Positions 18,538 through 26,850 of a stretch of DNA of 32,301 bases are shown piece after piece; position 1 is the stretch's first letter, and each line of letters opens with the position of its first letter. The stretch is from positions 36,406 through 68,706 of the forward strand of contig JAUJOH010000002.1 in assembly GCA_030447745.1 (NCBI GenBank), in the 5' to 3' direction. The DNA is from Chloroflexota bacterium. GTDB taxonomy: Bacteria; Chloroflexota; Limnocylindria; Limnocylindrales; CSP1-4. Under the pieces are notes generated by a model. It was not told the DNA's origin, did not search any database, and saw only the letters and a program-made list of their open reading frames with translations. The position numbers and the translations under genes are program-made.

Positions 18538-18850
18538 CTGGGGCGGCAACCGCGCGCGTCCCCATCAGCCGGGGGTACGGGATCTACACGTCACCGGTCG
18601 CTCGGTCGGCTGGGTCGCCGTCCGGGGACCGAGCCGGCGCAGGGCCAGCGTGTCGGTCAACGCCAGCGTCGTGGCCACCGTCGACCTCTACAGCACTACC
18701 GTCCACGCCCAGCGGATCGTGTGGTCGGCCAACTGGTCGACCTCGGCCACCCGGACGGTGACCATCCGGGTCAGCGGCACGGCCGGTCACCCGCGGGTGG
18801 ATCTGGACGGCTGGGTAGTCGGTAGCGAGCGACGACCGGCGGCACCCTGA
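18538..18850 (+). pseudogene. C-terminal fragment of a surface protein
   Basis: About 100 codons in an open frame ending in TGA at 18848. VTGRSVGWVAVRGPSRRRAS, VNASVVATVDLYS and TIRVSGTAGHPRVDLDGWVV form the closing beta-sandwich domain found at the C-terminus of large secreted proteins of Chloroflexota and relatives (my recollection of the pattern). There is no start or signal sequence: the frame runs straight out of the propeller remnant, so this is a 5'-truncated gene end brought next to copy 1 of the MoaD locus by rearrangement, or an assembly join. Confidence 0.55.
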
Positions 18851-19036
18851 GCTGGCGTGGCGCGGCGGCTGCACCCGCCGGCTCGCCGCGCTCGGAACTT
18901 GTCGTTGCCGCACCGGCTTGGCTGCCCCGGAGACCTCAAGGGTCGGCGACCCCCATAGCCGGCGGACGTCGCAGATCTATTGACTTTCGCCGCCCTCTCT
19001 CCACGATCCGCCCATCCGGGTTCGGGAGGGACGACG

Positions 19037-20773
19037 ATGGCTCCAGGCGTGACCATCTCGGCGGACGGTGGGGGCTACGGAGTTCAAGCCAGGCAATACC
19101 GTCCGGCTCGAGGCCACGGCCATCCCCAGCGCCAGCGCCTACCAGTGGCACCTCGCCGGGACTCCCCTTCCGCAGGCCACATCGTCGGTGCTGGAATTTC
19201 CATGGCGGCCGATCGCCAGGGCGCCTACACCGTGGTTGCCACGATCGGCGGCCGCTCGGTCACGTCGAGCCCATACGAGATCAAGCTGAAGTCCGAGTTC
19301 TGGCGAAACTCCGGCCCCTGCCGAGCCGAAGGAACCACCGACACGATGGGAGCAGAACTTTGCGATTGCGGCCGGTATCGCGCTCGCGGTCGTGGCTATC
19401 GTCGCCATCATGGCGATCGATCCGTTCAGTAATCGCGCCGGTTTCGCCGAGGCAGACTGGACGACGCTAGAAGGTCGGCTGAAGGTGGGCGCGATGCTTG
19501 CGCAGCCGCTTGTCGCGATCGGTGCAATCGCCATCTTCGTGGGGATGTGGATGGCGCTGGTGGAGTGGCGCGGCCGCTTTGCTCAAGGAGGCCGAAGCCG
19601 GTACGAGGGGCTGGAGTGGAGAGGACGCTTCGAAGATCATCGAGGCTATCGGCAAGCTGCGCGGGCGCCGCGCTCATCCTCGTCATCGGAGCGATCCTGA
19701 TGCTCGCCGCCGCGTGGATTGCGCAGTCCGCGGCCGGGACGGCGGGCGCGAGTCCCGGCCGGGCGCGGGCGGTGCGCCAAGCCCATCCGGGTCCATCGCC
19801 TCCCCTGCCGCCTCCTGAGGTCGTGCCCGGTTCCGGACGAGGCCGCGCGCTCCTCGTCGGCGTAGAGCAGACGCGCTTCGGCCGCGGGCGGTTCGGCCGG
19901 CTCAGCGGCGTTCGACAGGATCTCCGCGGAATGACCGCGCTCCTTGAGTCGCGCGGCTTTACGGTCGCGGTCCCGCGAACGCCGGAGGAGCTGACAGCCG
20001 ACTCCATCGCCGCTTCCCTCGTCCGCCTCGTCGACGAGACGAGGGCGGGCGACCTCTCCGTCATTTACCTTAGCGGGCACGGATACCGCTACCCGGACAC
20101 AGACCTCGACGAGGCCGACGGGTGGGACGAGTCGTTCGTGTGCGCGGACCGCCCGATTCCAGATGACTGGTTTCGGCGACAGCTCTGGCCGCGCGCGCGG
20201 AGCGGCGGTCAGTTCGTGACCGTCGTCGACGCGTGTCACAGCGACAGCATCACTCTGGGGCTTCGAACCGAGAACAAGCAGGTGCCGTTCGCCCCGCTCG
20301 TGGATCGGGGGTACTACCGGCTCGTTCTATCGGCTTGCCGGGACGAGGAGGTTGCCAAGGACCTCGGGGGCGGCCTCGGCGGGGGCGGCGTGGTGACCAC
20401 GCAGATGCCGAGGCGCTGAAACACACGACCGTGACGACGTACCGAGCTCTCTGGACCGATGTCGCGAAGCTCGTACGTGACTTGTACGTCGGGCAGCGCA
20501 TCGGCACACCTCGGCTGCACTCGCTGGGGCCGGACGACCGCCTCGCGGAGGCAAGGCCGTTCTCGGTGGACCTCGGCTGACGCTGGCGGATGCCCTAGCT
20601 CGCAAGGCGGACCAGGGGTCCTAACGGAACTGGTGTCAGCCACGAACGAGGCGGACACATCGAGTGGAGCACCCGCCCGACCGAGACCCAGGTGGCGAGC
20701 TGGATCGACTTCGCCAAGAGCTACTGCCGAATCGGGCGAGGAGGTCGCGGTATCCGGCGAGAAGGCGGAATGA
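19037..20773 (+). CDS. Ig-like domain, three membrane segments and caspase-like protease in one gene
   Basis: ATG at 19037 follows GGGAGGG. After removal of an extra G near 19075 the start reads MAPGVTISADGGATEFKPG, NTVRLEATAIPSASAYQWHL, then RQGAYTVVATIGGRSVTSSP: one Ig-like domain. Membrane segments follow at about residues 107-127 (FAIAAGIALAVVAIVAIMAI), 154-174 (PLVAIGAIAIFVGMWMAL) and 210-229 (ALILVIGAILMLAAAWIA). The caspase-like (peptidase C14) domain begins GRALLVGVEQTRFGRGRFG. It has its catalytic His in YLSGHGYR (codon 20078) and Cys in VVDACHSDS (codon 20234), and an acidic pocket loop DLDEADGWDE. With three crossings, the Ig and protease domains lie on opposite sides of the membrane. 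A tail (LTLADALARKADQG, TRPTETQVASWIDFAKSYC) ends at 20773. At least seven indels. About 578 residues if whole. Suggests cell-surface or membrane-damage sensing coupled to suicidal proteolysis; no such function is shown. Confidence 0.7.
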
Positions 20774-21290
20774 GTGAACGTTCCGGTCGGGTTACTGCTA
20801 TACGCCGGTCTGAAGGAGCGTCACGAAGCCCGACGACTCGCCGACAGCCAAATGACCCAATGACAAGGTCTCGGTTCTCGGCCCCCACCACCAGTTCGTC
20901 GTCGCTGGGACTGATCGAGGCCGTTGTGGCGTCGCCGTGATGATCCTTGAATCCAGCAGCGTGCCATCCCTCAATCCGCCATGCGTCGCGTCGCTCGCGT
21001 TCCAGCCAGGCGCGGGATTGTTCTGGGATCGGAACGAGGAGCGTGGAGGAGCTGGACACTGGCGGCTCTGGGGATCGGATAGCTCAAGACCACCAGCGCT
21101 GCGCTACATCTGTGGTGAATGTGGCCCCGACTGCGACCGCGTCCTCTTGCGTCGGCAGAACCCGGTTCTCGTCATTTGCGTAACGATCGGATCCAGCCGA
21201 GCCAACGACGGCCGTCAGACGGTTGCCGTGTGGCGCCTCGATGAAGGCGACGTGTCACGGTCCGAGGGGCCGATCCTGAACGTGCCATAG
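20774..21290 (+). CDS. Unrecognised protein downstream of the caspase gene, frame-broken
   Basis: GTG at 20774 directly follows the caspase-gene TGA, giving VNVPVGLLLYAGLKERHEAR. After an indel at about 20855 the frame continues NDKVSVLGPHHQFVVAGTDR, LNPPCVASLAFQPGAGLFWD, and finally VLVICVTIGSS, QTVAVWRLDEGDV, ILNVP and a stop. Short beta strands with VAVWRL-like ends recall WD-type blades, but fewer than three are visible, so a propeller is only a possibility. Spacing suggests co-expression with the caspase gene; it may even be the C-terminal part of the same protein. From 21291 to 21569 I see no gene. Confidence 0.4.
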
Positions 21291-21569
21291 CAATCGGGCG
21301 GTTCGCGCAATGACTCGTCCCACCCGTCTTCCTCGCAGGTGGGCGCAACGAACTCTAGCGGCCGAGCAACACCTGTCACCATGCGGGCATGCGATTGGGC
21401 AAGCCTTGTCCTCGCAAGACTCAGTCGATCACCTCGCCTTCCGCTCATCCCGCGTCGACGCCATGACTCCTGTCGAGGGCGTTCCTACCCTGGTGCACGC
21501 GCCAACCGCGACCCGACGGTACTCCGCCCCATGACGACCCGGTCATACGGCCTCGATACGTCCGCCGCT

Positions 21570-21674
21570 TCAGCCGCCGCTGATCGCCGTGATGACATCG
21601 ACCCGGGAGCGTGGTTCGACGGCGGTATCCAGCTCGGCTCGCTCGCCGTCGACGAAGACGTGAATGTGCCGCCG
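21570..21674. repeat. 105-bp direct repeat, copy B
   Basis: Identical to 18209-18313 and in the same orientation, 3361 bases away. Together they bracket the Ig-membrane-caspase gene and its downstream gene. Confidence 0.9.
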
Positions 21675-21832
21675 AGCGTCGGGCCGGGCTCGCGAGGCGG
21701 TCGCGCAGGCCGGGCCAGCGCGCCCTCGAGGCGGTCGAGTAGCTCGCGGACGGTGGCGACTTCGAGCTCGGAGCCGCCGCGGCAGGCCAGGAAGAGCGGC
21801 GGCAGCGTCGGCGGGAGGCGGACCTCGGCCAC
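21570..21832 (-). CDS. MoaD/ThiS-family ubiquitin-like protein, copy 2, frame-broken
   Basis: GTG at 21832, two bases after the propeller stop (translational coupling). The start reads VAEVRLPPTLPPLFLACRGG and the end HIHVFVDGERAELDTAVEP then DVITAISGG, in another frame. Alignment with copy 1 shows a missing G at about 21674 (GCCGCCGAG against GCCGCCGGAG) and a second difference near 21690; net length is one base short of 264. The diglycine tail is kept. The paired propeller-MoaD operon is recurrent in actinobacteria and Chloroflexota, from general knowledge of such genomes. Confidence 0.75.
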
Positions 21833-21834
21833 GG

Positions 21835-22909
21835 TCAGGCGTCCACGATGGCGACCTCGACCGAGTTGATCGCCGGCAGGTAGCTCGCGATCTCGCGCCA
21901 GCTCTCGCCGCCGTCGGACGAGGCGAACACCTGGCCGGTGCTGGTGCCGCGTAGATGCCGGGCTCGTCGAGCGTGTCGGTCGCCATCCCCTCGCGCAGGA
22001 CGCCCAGGTACGCGTTCGACTGCGGCAGCCCGTTGCTCAGCCGCTCCCAGGAGCCGCCCGCGTCGCGCGTGCGCCAGACCGCCGCCTTGCCGTCGGGCAT
22101 CGTGCGGCCGTGGCCGGGGTCGAGGACGGTCGTGAAGAAGGTGTCGCGGTCGTGCGGGTGGACGGCGCAAGCAAAGCCGAAGTCGGTCGGCAGGCCCTCG
22201 GTGATCTCGGTCCAGGTGCGTCCGCCGTCGTCGCTGCGGTGCGTGCCGACGTGGTTCTGCTGGAACAGCCGGTTCGAGTCCTGCCGCGACGCATGACGAG
22301 CTTGTGGACGCAGAAGCCGACGTCGGGGTGCTCGAGCGGCCAATCGGCGCGCAGGCCCTGGTTGCGCGGCGTGAAGGTCGCCCCGTCGTCGGTCGTCTCG
22401 AAGATGCCGACGCCCTGCACGATCGCGAACCAGTGCCTCGCGTCGGCGGGGTGCTGCAGGATCGCGGGCACACCGAGGTGGCCGGGCGGCTGGTTCTCCG
22501 GGGTCGTTCCACGACGCTCGCGCCGGGTGGCCCTCGATCGTGCTCAGCAGCGACCAGGTCGCGCCACCGTTGCGGCTCTCGAAGACGCCCGGGTTCTCGG
22601 CCCCGGCGAAGAGCCGCCGTCGGTCGCCGTGAGCCCGGAGATCTTGGAGAGCTTGAGCGGCCCTCGCCGTAGCTCAGCCCCTCGCTCGACTGCCACGTCT
22701 CGCCGAGGTCGGCGCTCCGCCAGACCGACGCGCCGTGCCACTCGCTCGCGGCCGCGGCGTAGATGGTGCCCGTCTCGGGCGCGTAGATGGCGTGGTAGAT
22801 CGGCCAGCTCGCAGAGCGGGCCGCGCACGCCTCAGTCGCGTCTGGCCTCGTCGCTCTCGAGCAGGAAGGCGCCCTTGCGGGTGCCGAGGAGCACGACGGT
22901 CTTCGACAT
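21835..22909 (-). CDS. BNR/sialidase-like beta-propeller protein, frame-broken
   Basis: ATG at 22909 follows GGAGGT and gives MSKTVVLLGTRKGAFLLESD, the usual start of cytosolic VPS10/BNR-type propellers annotated as exo-alpha-sialidase or glycosyl hydrolase. Blades with Asp-box-like turns are visible: SADLGETWQSSEG, SRNGGATWS, TTDDGATFTP, SDDGGRTWTEI, TRDAGGSWERL, SSDGGESWREI. TATDGG and FAGAENPGVFE lie between. No signal peptide, so it stays in the cytosol. No sialidase catalytic Arg triad can be traced through the broken frames, so hydrolase activity is doubtful. About 358 codons; at least five frame changes. It is the first gene of a two-gene operon with the MoaD-like copy 2. Confidence 0.78.
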
Positions 22910-23157
22910 CGCCTGACCTCCGAGTTTCGAGCGCGCGCGGTGGATTCTCCACGACAGCAGACGGTTCTGGCGAGTAGAACTCATCGGTGGGACGGGGTTT
23001 CGAGCGGATCGGCAACCTCTGACCCGACGCCGAGACCCCGACCGACCGTCACGGCGCCACGGCCATCCCCCACCCGCGGCCGACCGGCTGCCGCCGGCGC
23101 GCTCGCGTCCAGGCGAGTGGCTGCCGCGCCCATGACGACGACGACCTTGCCGCTCGC

Positions 23158-23778
23158 GTGGCCGGTACGGAGCTGGCGGGCTCGAGCCGCAGCCGGGCAT
23201 CGTCCGGAGTCAAAACGCCGAGAACAGCGGCGAAGCGCCGGCGCGGCGCGGCCGGCACGATCAGCAGGATTGGCGCCGATGGCTGGTGGACCGAGTTCGC
23301 CCGTGAAGCGCCGGGGATCACCGAGGTCTTCGTGCGCCGGCACGGCGCCGCGGGCAACCTGTGCTTCCTGGCCACCCTTCGGCCCGACGGCTATCCGCGC
23401 ATCAGCCCGATGGAGCCGCGGATCTTCGAAGGGCGCCTGGTGCTCGGCGGCATGCCGAACACGTCGAAGTTCCGCGATCTGGCGCGCGATGGCCTGCGCT
23501 CCACACGGCGACCGTCGATCCGTATGTCGGCGACGGTGACGCCAAGGTGTGGGGCGAGGCCGTCGACGTCCCGGACAAGGACCTTCACGGGCGGTTCGCG
23601 CAGGACGTATTCGATGGATCGGGGTTCGACCTCCGGGGACAGGAGTTCGATCACTTCTACGTCGCCGAGATCCTGGGCGCGGCGGCGGTCGAGTTCCGCG
23701 ACGGCCAAGCTGACGATCACCACCTGGAAGCCGGGGGAGGCTGAGCGAAGCTCCCCTTGGGGTGAGGCAAGGACTTGA
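23158..23778 (+). CDS. Pyridoxamine 5'-phosphate oxidase-like flavin-binding protein, frame-broken
   Basis: A split-barrel protein of the PPOX/F420-dependent reductase superfamily. Visible core: RIGADGWWTEFAREAPG, LCFLATLRPDGYPRISPMEP, RLVLGGMPNTSKFRDLARDG, then in another frame TATVDPYVGDGDAKVWGEAV, DHFYVAEILGAAAVEFRDG, and back in the first frame KLTITTWKPGE. FLATLRPDGYPRISP is the conserved flavin-proximal strand pair. Frame changes lie at about 23505 and 23703. The true start is not clear: no in-frame ATG precedes the core closely, and the frame simply opens at 23158. Convergent with vapC. Confidence 0.7.
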   Translation: MAGTELAGSSRSRASSGVKTPRTAAKRRRGAAGTISRIGADGWWTEFAREAPGITEVFVRRHGAAGNLCFLATLRPDGYPRISPMEPRIFEGRLVLGGMPNTSKFRDLARDGLRSTRRPSIRMSATVTPRCGARPSTSRTRTFTGGSRRTYSMDRGSTSGDRSSITSTSPRSWARRRSSSATAKLTITTWKPGEAERSSPWGEART

Positions 23779-23789
23779 GGGCGCGGCTG

Positions 23790-24131
23790 TCAAGCCCGCG
23801 TGTTGATCCTGAGGCCTTGATCCTCGAAGTCCCGGACGTTTCGGGTCACCAGTACCAGTCGGCGCTCGATCGCCGTCGCGGCGATGAGCGCATCGGGGAG
23901 TCGGACGGGCGACGTCCGCCGGATTCGGCGCACGCTCCGCGATCGGCGAGTCGACGGGGATGTCGATCATCGCCTCGAGCAGGCGCCGGATCTGGCGCTC
24001 CTCGGGCTGGCGGCCGAGAACAGCCCGCCCGCGTGATGGCCGACACGGTGGAGGTGTCGTTCCGGCACCAGCTGGCGGTGGCCGCGCAGGTGGTCGACGA
24101 GGACGTCGCTATCGACGAGGACGTTCGTCAT
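23790..24131 (-). CDS. vapC: PIN-domain toxin, VapC type, frame-broken
   Basis: Ribonuclease toxin of a VapBC pair. ATG at 24131 gives MTNVLVDSDVLVDHLRGH with the first metal-binding Asp of the PIN domain. Then, across frames, STVSAITRAEL-like VSAITRA, MIDIPVDSPIAERA, LPDALIAATAIERR (the second acidic cluster), LVLVTRNVRDFEDQGLRI and NTRA stop. About 113 codons, the family size. The start lies inside the 3' end of vapB (22-base overlap in another frame), typical of coupled toxin-antitoxin genes. At least three frame changes. Confidence 0.75.
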
Positions 24132-24363
24132 CGGCGCTCTCGGCCCGCTCGGGTTCCCACTCGTCACGGCTCGGGACGGACAAGTCCGGGAGCGCGCCAA
24201 ACGCTTCCTCGAGAGCCGCGTCGGGGTCCGGCCGGTCATCGGCGAGGTAGGCGTCGACCGCCTCACGGATCATCTGGCCATCGGCGCGCCGATACGGCGC
24301 CCACGGGCGTCCAGCCGGCGGCGCTGATCGGTGAGATAGATCTGCGTCCGGGTGCTTGGCATA
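24110..24363 (-). CDS. vapB: Ribbon-helix-helix antitoxin, VapB type, one frame break
   Basis: ATG at 24363 gives MPSTRTQIYLTDQRRRLDAR: the TQIYL strand and following helix form a ribbon-helix-helix DNA-binding domain. After an indel near 24270 the protein continues MIREAVDAYLADDRPDPDAA and LEEAFGALPDLSVPSRDEW, an acidic C-terminal tail that would wrap the toxin. About 84 codons. AAGGTG lies nine bases upstream as ribosome site. Two direct repeats overlap the start codon region and likely serve autoregulation. Confidence 0.75.
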
Positions 24364-24383
24364 TACAGCACCTTATACAGCAG
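24363..24383 (-). promoter_or_regulatory. Direct-repeat operator candidate of vapBC
   Basis: TGCTGTATA occurs twice on the minus strand (24375-24383 and 24363-24371), 12 bases apart, the second running into the ATG of vapB. Ribbon-helix-helix antitoxins bind such short repeats at their own promoters. The AT-rich unit stands out against the surrounding sequence. Confidence 0.5.
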
Positions 24384-24437
24384 ATGCGAGGTTCTGACCG
24401 CCGGATCCTGCAGGCGCAAGTTCACCTGTCCGACTCG

Positions 24438-25258
24438 TCAAGCGGGACGTCGGGCGAGGGCGAACACGACGGGAGCCCGGCTTCGGAATGCGTCCTGCGG
24501 GAGGCGGTCGAGCGCGCGACGGAGTCGAGCGCGCAGGTCTGCCCGACTAGGGTCGTCGCGAGCGGCGAAGTCGGCGTTTCGGCACCCTTCCGTGTAGCGC
24601 AGATACCGGTCCGGAGACCAGTCGTAGCGCAGCTCGCCGGCCGTCACGCGGACGCCTCGAAGCCGGCATGGACGAGCTCGCGCTCTGCCACCTCGACCGA
24701 CGGCACGTCGCCGGCGCGCGGTGCTCGTTGCCCAGTCCGTGTCCGATGGGCCGCCGAGCGCCTCGTCCACGGCCTGACCGGGCAGGAACGCGGCTTCGCG
24801 CTCGAGCCACGTCACGTACGAGGCCACCGCCCGGAGCAGGCGACGCGCCGCGCCTCTCGGAGCGCCGCCGGCCGGTCCTCCACGATCTGGTAGACGAATG
24901 ACGAGATGGCGAGGTCGATGGAGGCTTCGGCAAGAGGGAGCGCGTCGGCGCCGGCCGCGACCAGCTCGATCCACTTCCTGCCGACCTCCTCGCGGAGCCG
25001 CGCCCTGATGACATCGAGCATCGCCCCGGCAGGATCGGCCGCGATCCGCTCGTCTCGGGCCAGCGGCGGGCGACCTCGGCCGTCAGCAGCCCGGTGCCGG
25101 CACCGATGTCGAGCACGCGAGCGCCCGAGCGCGGCGGACGCCAGGCGGCCTCGACGCGGTGGATGAGCTCGATCCCCGCGCCGGCAAGGTACGCCCCAGT
25201 GCTCGACGTACGCCCGGCCGAACCAGTCGGGGTCTCGGTAGGTTCCGCTGGTCTTCAC
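24438..25258 (-). CDS. Class I SAM-dependent methyltransferase, frame-broken
   Basis: GTG at 25258, with GAGG about nine bases upstream, starts VKTSGTYRDPDWFGRAYVEH. SAM motif I is VLDIGAGTGLLTAEVARRWP. Then ERIAADPAGAMLDVIRARL, ELVAAGADALPLAEASIDLA, SSFVYQIVEDRPAALREARR, RPGGG, and a C-terminal part containing SYVTWLEREAAFLPGQAVDE, ELRYDWSPDRYLRYTEGCRN and RLPQDAFRSRAPVVFALAR. About 270 codons; at least four frame changes. The acceptor substrate cannot be told from the sequence. Same strand as vapBC but separated from it by the operator region. Confidence 0.78.
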
Positions 25259-25381
25259 GATCGCCTCACCGGTCGTGATCCTATCGAGCCGGCAATGCGT
25301 CGAGCCTCGCGAACGCGTTCGGGATCGAGCGCCCACCGGGCCACAGCCCGGAGTCCGACGCCCCCGGGCCTCGGTAGCCCG

Positions 25382-25767
25382 TTACTTCGCGATCTCCCAG
25401 ATGTGGCCGCCCGGATCCATGAACGCCGCGGTCCGGACGCCACGGGCGGCTTCGATGGGGCCGTTCAGGAGCTCGACGCCCCGCTTCGCCGCTCCTCGCA
25501 CATCGCGTCGACGTCGTCCACGTTGATGGTCAGCTGCAGCCGTGAGCCGGCGTCACACGCGCCACCGGCGCGGAAGCTCGATCAAGCTTCGTGCGCGGCT
25601 GGGGTCTTGAGCAGGTTGACGATCGTGTTCCCGAAGTTGAACGCCGCCGAGTCATCGTCCTCGAACGCGGTCGGGACATCGAAGACGTCGCGGTAGAACT
25701 GCTTCGCGGCGTCGAGGTCATCGACGAAGAGCGTGATCGCTCCGATGCCGGTTGCCCATGAGCTCAC
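25382..25767 (-). CDS. VOC/glyoxalase-fold protein, frame-broken
   Basis: GTG at 25767 follows GGAGGT and starts SSWATGIGAITLFVDDLDAA, then KQFYRDVFDVPTAFEDDDSA, NTIVNLLKTPAAHE, and in a second frame TINVDDVDAMCEELR, LLNGPIEAARGVRTAAFMD and PGGHIWEIAK before TAA. This is the two-module beta-alpha-beta-beta-beta pattern of the vicinal oxygen chelate family, close to the unassigned glyoxalase-like proteins. The last module carries the metal Glu in HIWEIAK. About 129 codons if repaired; the observed length is not a multiple of three. Confidence 0.8.
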
Positions 25768-25897
25768 GCGGCCACCTCCTGGCTTTTCACGCGCGGACGC
25801 CACGCGACATTGGTGAGACTCCTTCCGGCGCGCAATCTCATCGCCGTGATGACCCACGTCGCTCGCGCTGGCGGGCCGCGCGACCGTCAGCGCCGTG

Positions 25898-26283
25898 CTA
25901 CAGGCGGGCGATCGCTTCGCTCAACCAGAGGAAGACGGCGAACCCGAGGAGGCCCCGACGGCGGTCCACGGCACCGCGGCCAGTTACCTGCCGATGCGCT
26001 CCTCCGCAGACCGCGCAAGCGCAACCGGCACGATCATGCCGGGCTATCGCAAAACCCGACCCGACCGGCGGCTCCGACAGCACGAGGGCGTGGAACCCGG
26101 CGTCGGCAAGGCCGCAACCGCGAGCGCCGTCGCCCAGGCCCGACCAGCCGGTCGGCAGGACGCAACTGCCCGAGCAGCGTCGAGGACGTCTCCGATCCCG
26201 AGGCCGGCACCCACGACGAGGACAGCGCGCAACGGCCGGTCCACTGCCGACCGGTGTGTGCACGGCGGCCATTGTGCGGGCAT
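25898..26283 (-). CDS. Possible small membrane protein, frame-broken
   Basis: Start ATG at 26283 (MPAQWPPCTH) is tentative. Two hydrophobic stretches, PLRAVLVVGAGLGIGDVLDA and AWATALAVAALPTPG, are followed in another frame by GFHALVLSEPPVGSG and a closing GLLGFAVFLWLSEAIARL. The pattern suggests three or four membrane helices. I do not recognise the family. The remaining bases to 26475 show no gene other than the ribosome site of the next one. Confidence 0.35.
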
Positions 26284-26475
26284 GCTCTATGCGAGCCATC
26301 GACGAGTTCCGCCACGGGCGACCGATGACTCGGGCGGCTCGACCATTGCCGTCTAACCGTCTAACCGATATCACCACCGGCACCGACCGTGACGAGCACG
26401 ACCGTGGCCACGACCACCGACTCGGTGGTCTCTGCTGTGGCTCGCTCCTCGACGAGGCGGGCAGAAGGAGGAAGC

Positions 26476-26850
26476 ATGAACTTCAACAGCATCCTGATCG
26501 GGTCGGAGGATCCGCAGCGCCTCGTCGACTACTACTCGAAGCTGTTGGGCGAGCCCGCCATGCAGGACGAGGGGTACACCGGCTGGCAGATCGGGTCGGG
26601 GTTCATTAGCGTCGGGCGGCACGATGAGGTCACGGGCAAGAACGCCCACCCGGGACGGCTCATCCTGGAACATCGAGACGCCGGACGTCAAGGGCGAGTT
26701 CGAGCGGCTGACGGCCGCCGGCGCGATCGTCGTCCGCGGCCTACAGCTTCCCGGAGTACCCGGACTCCTGGATCGCGACGCTGGCCGACCCGGACGACAA
26801 CTACTTCCAGCTCGCCATGAGCCCGATGGGGCCCGATCCAGGCCACGTGA
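26476..26850 (+). CDS. VOC-family protein, frame-broken
   Basis: ATG at 26476 after AGGAGGAAGC gives MNFNSILIGSEDPQRLVDYY, SKLLGEPAMQDEGYTGWQIG, FISVGRHDEVTGKNAHPGRL, then NIETPDVKGEFERLTAAGAI, FPEYPDSWIATLADPDDNYF and QLAMSPMG. This is a complete glyoxalase/bleomycin-resistance-like fold of about 123 residues. The metal-position Glu of typical lyases is replaced by Gln in NYFQL, so it may bind a ligand rather than catalyse the glyoxalase reaction. Frame changes lie at about 26665 and 26745. The TGA at 26848 overlaps the GTG of the next gene. Confidence 0.78.

Noticed and set aside
21291-21569. Possible gene between the caspase companion and MoaD copy 2
   Set aside because: All frames give low-quality translations with no start, motif or codon bias that I can defend.
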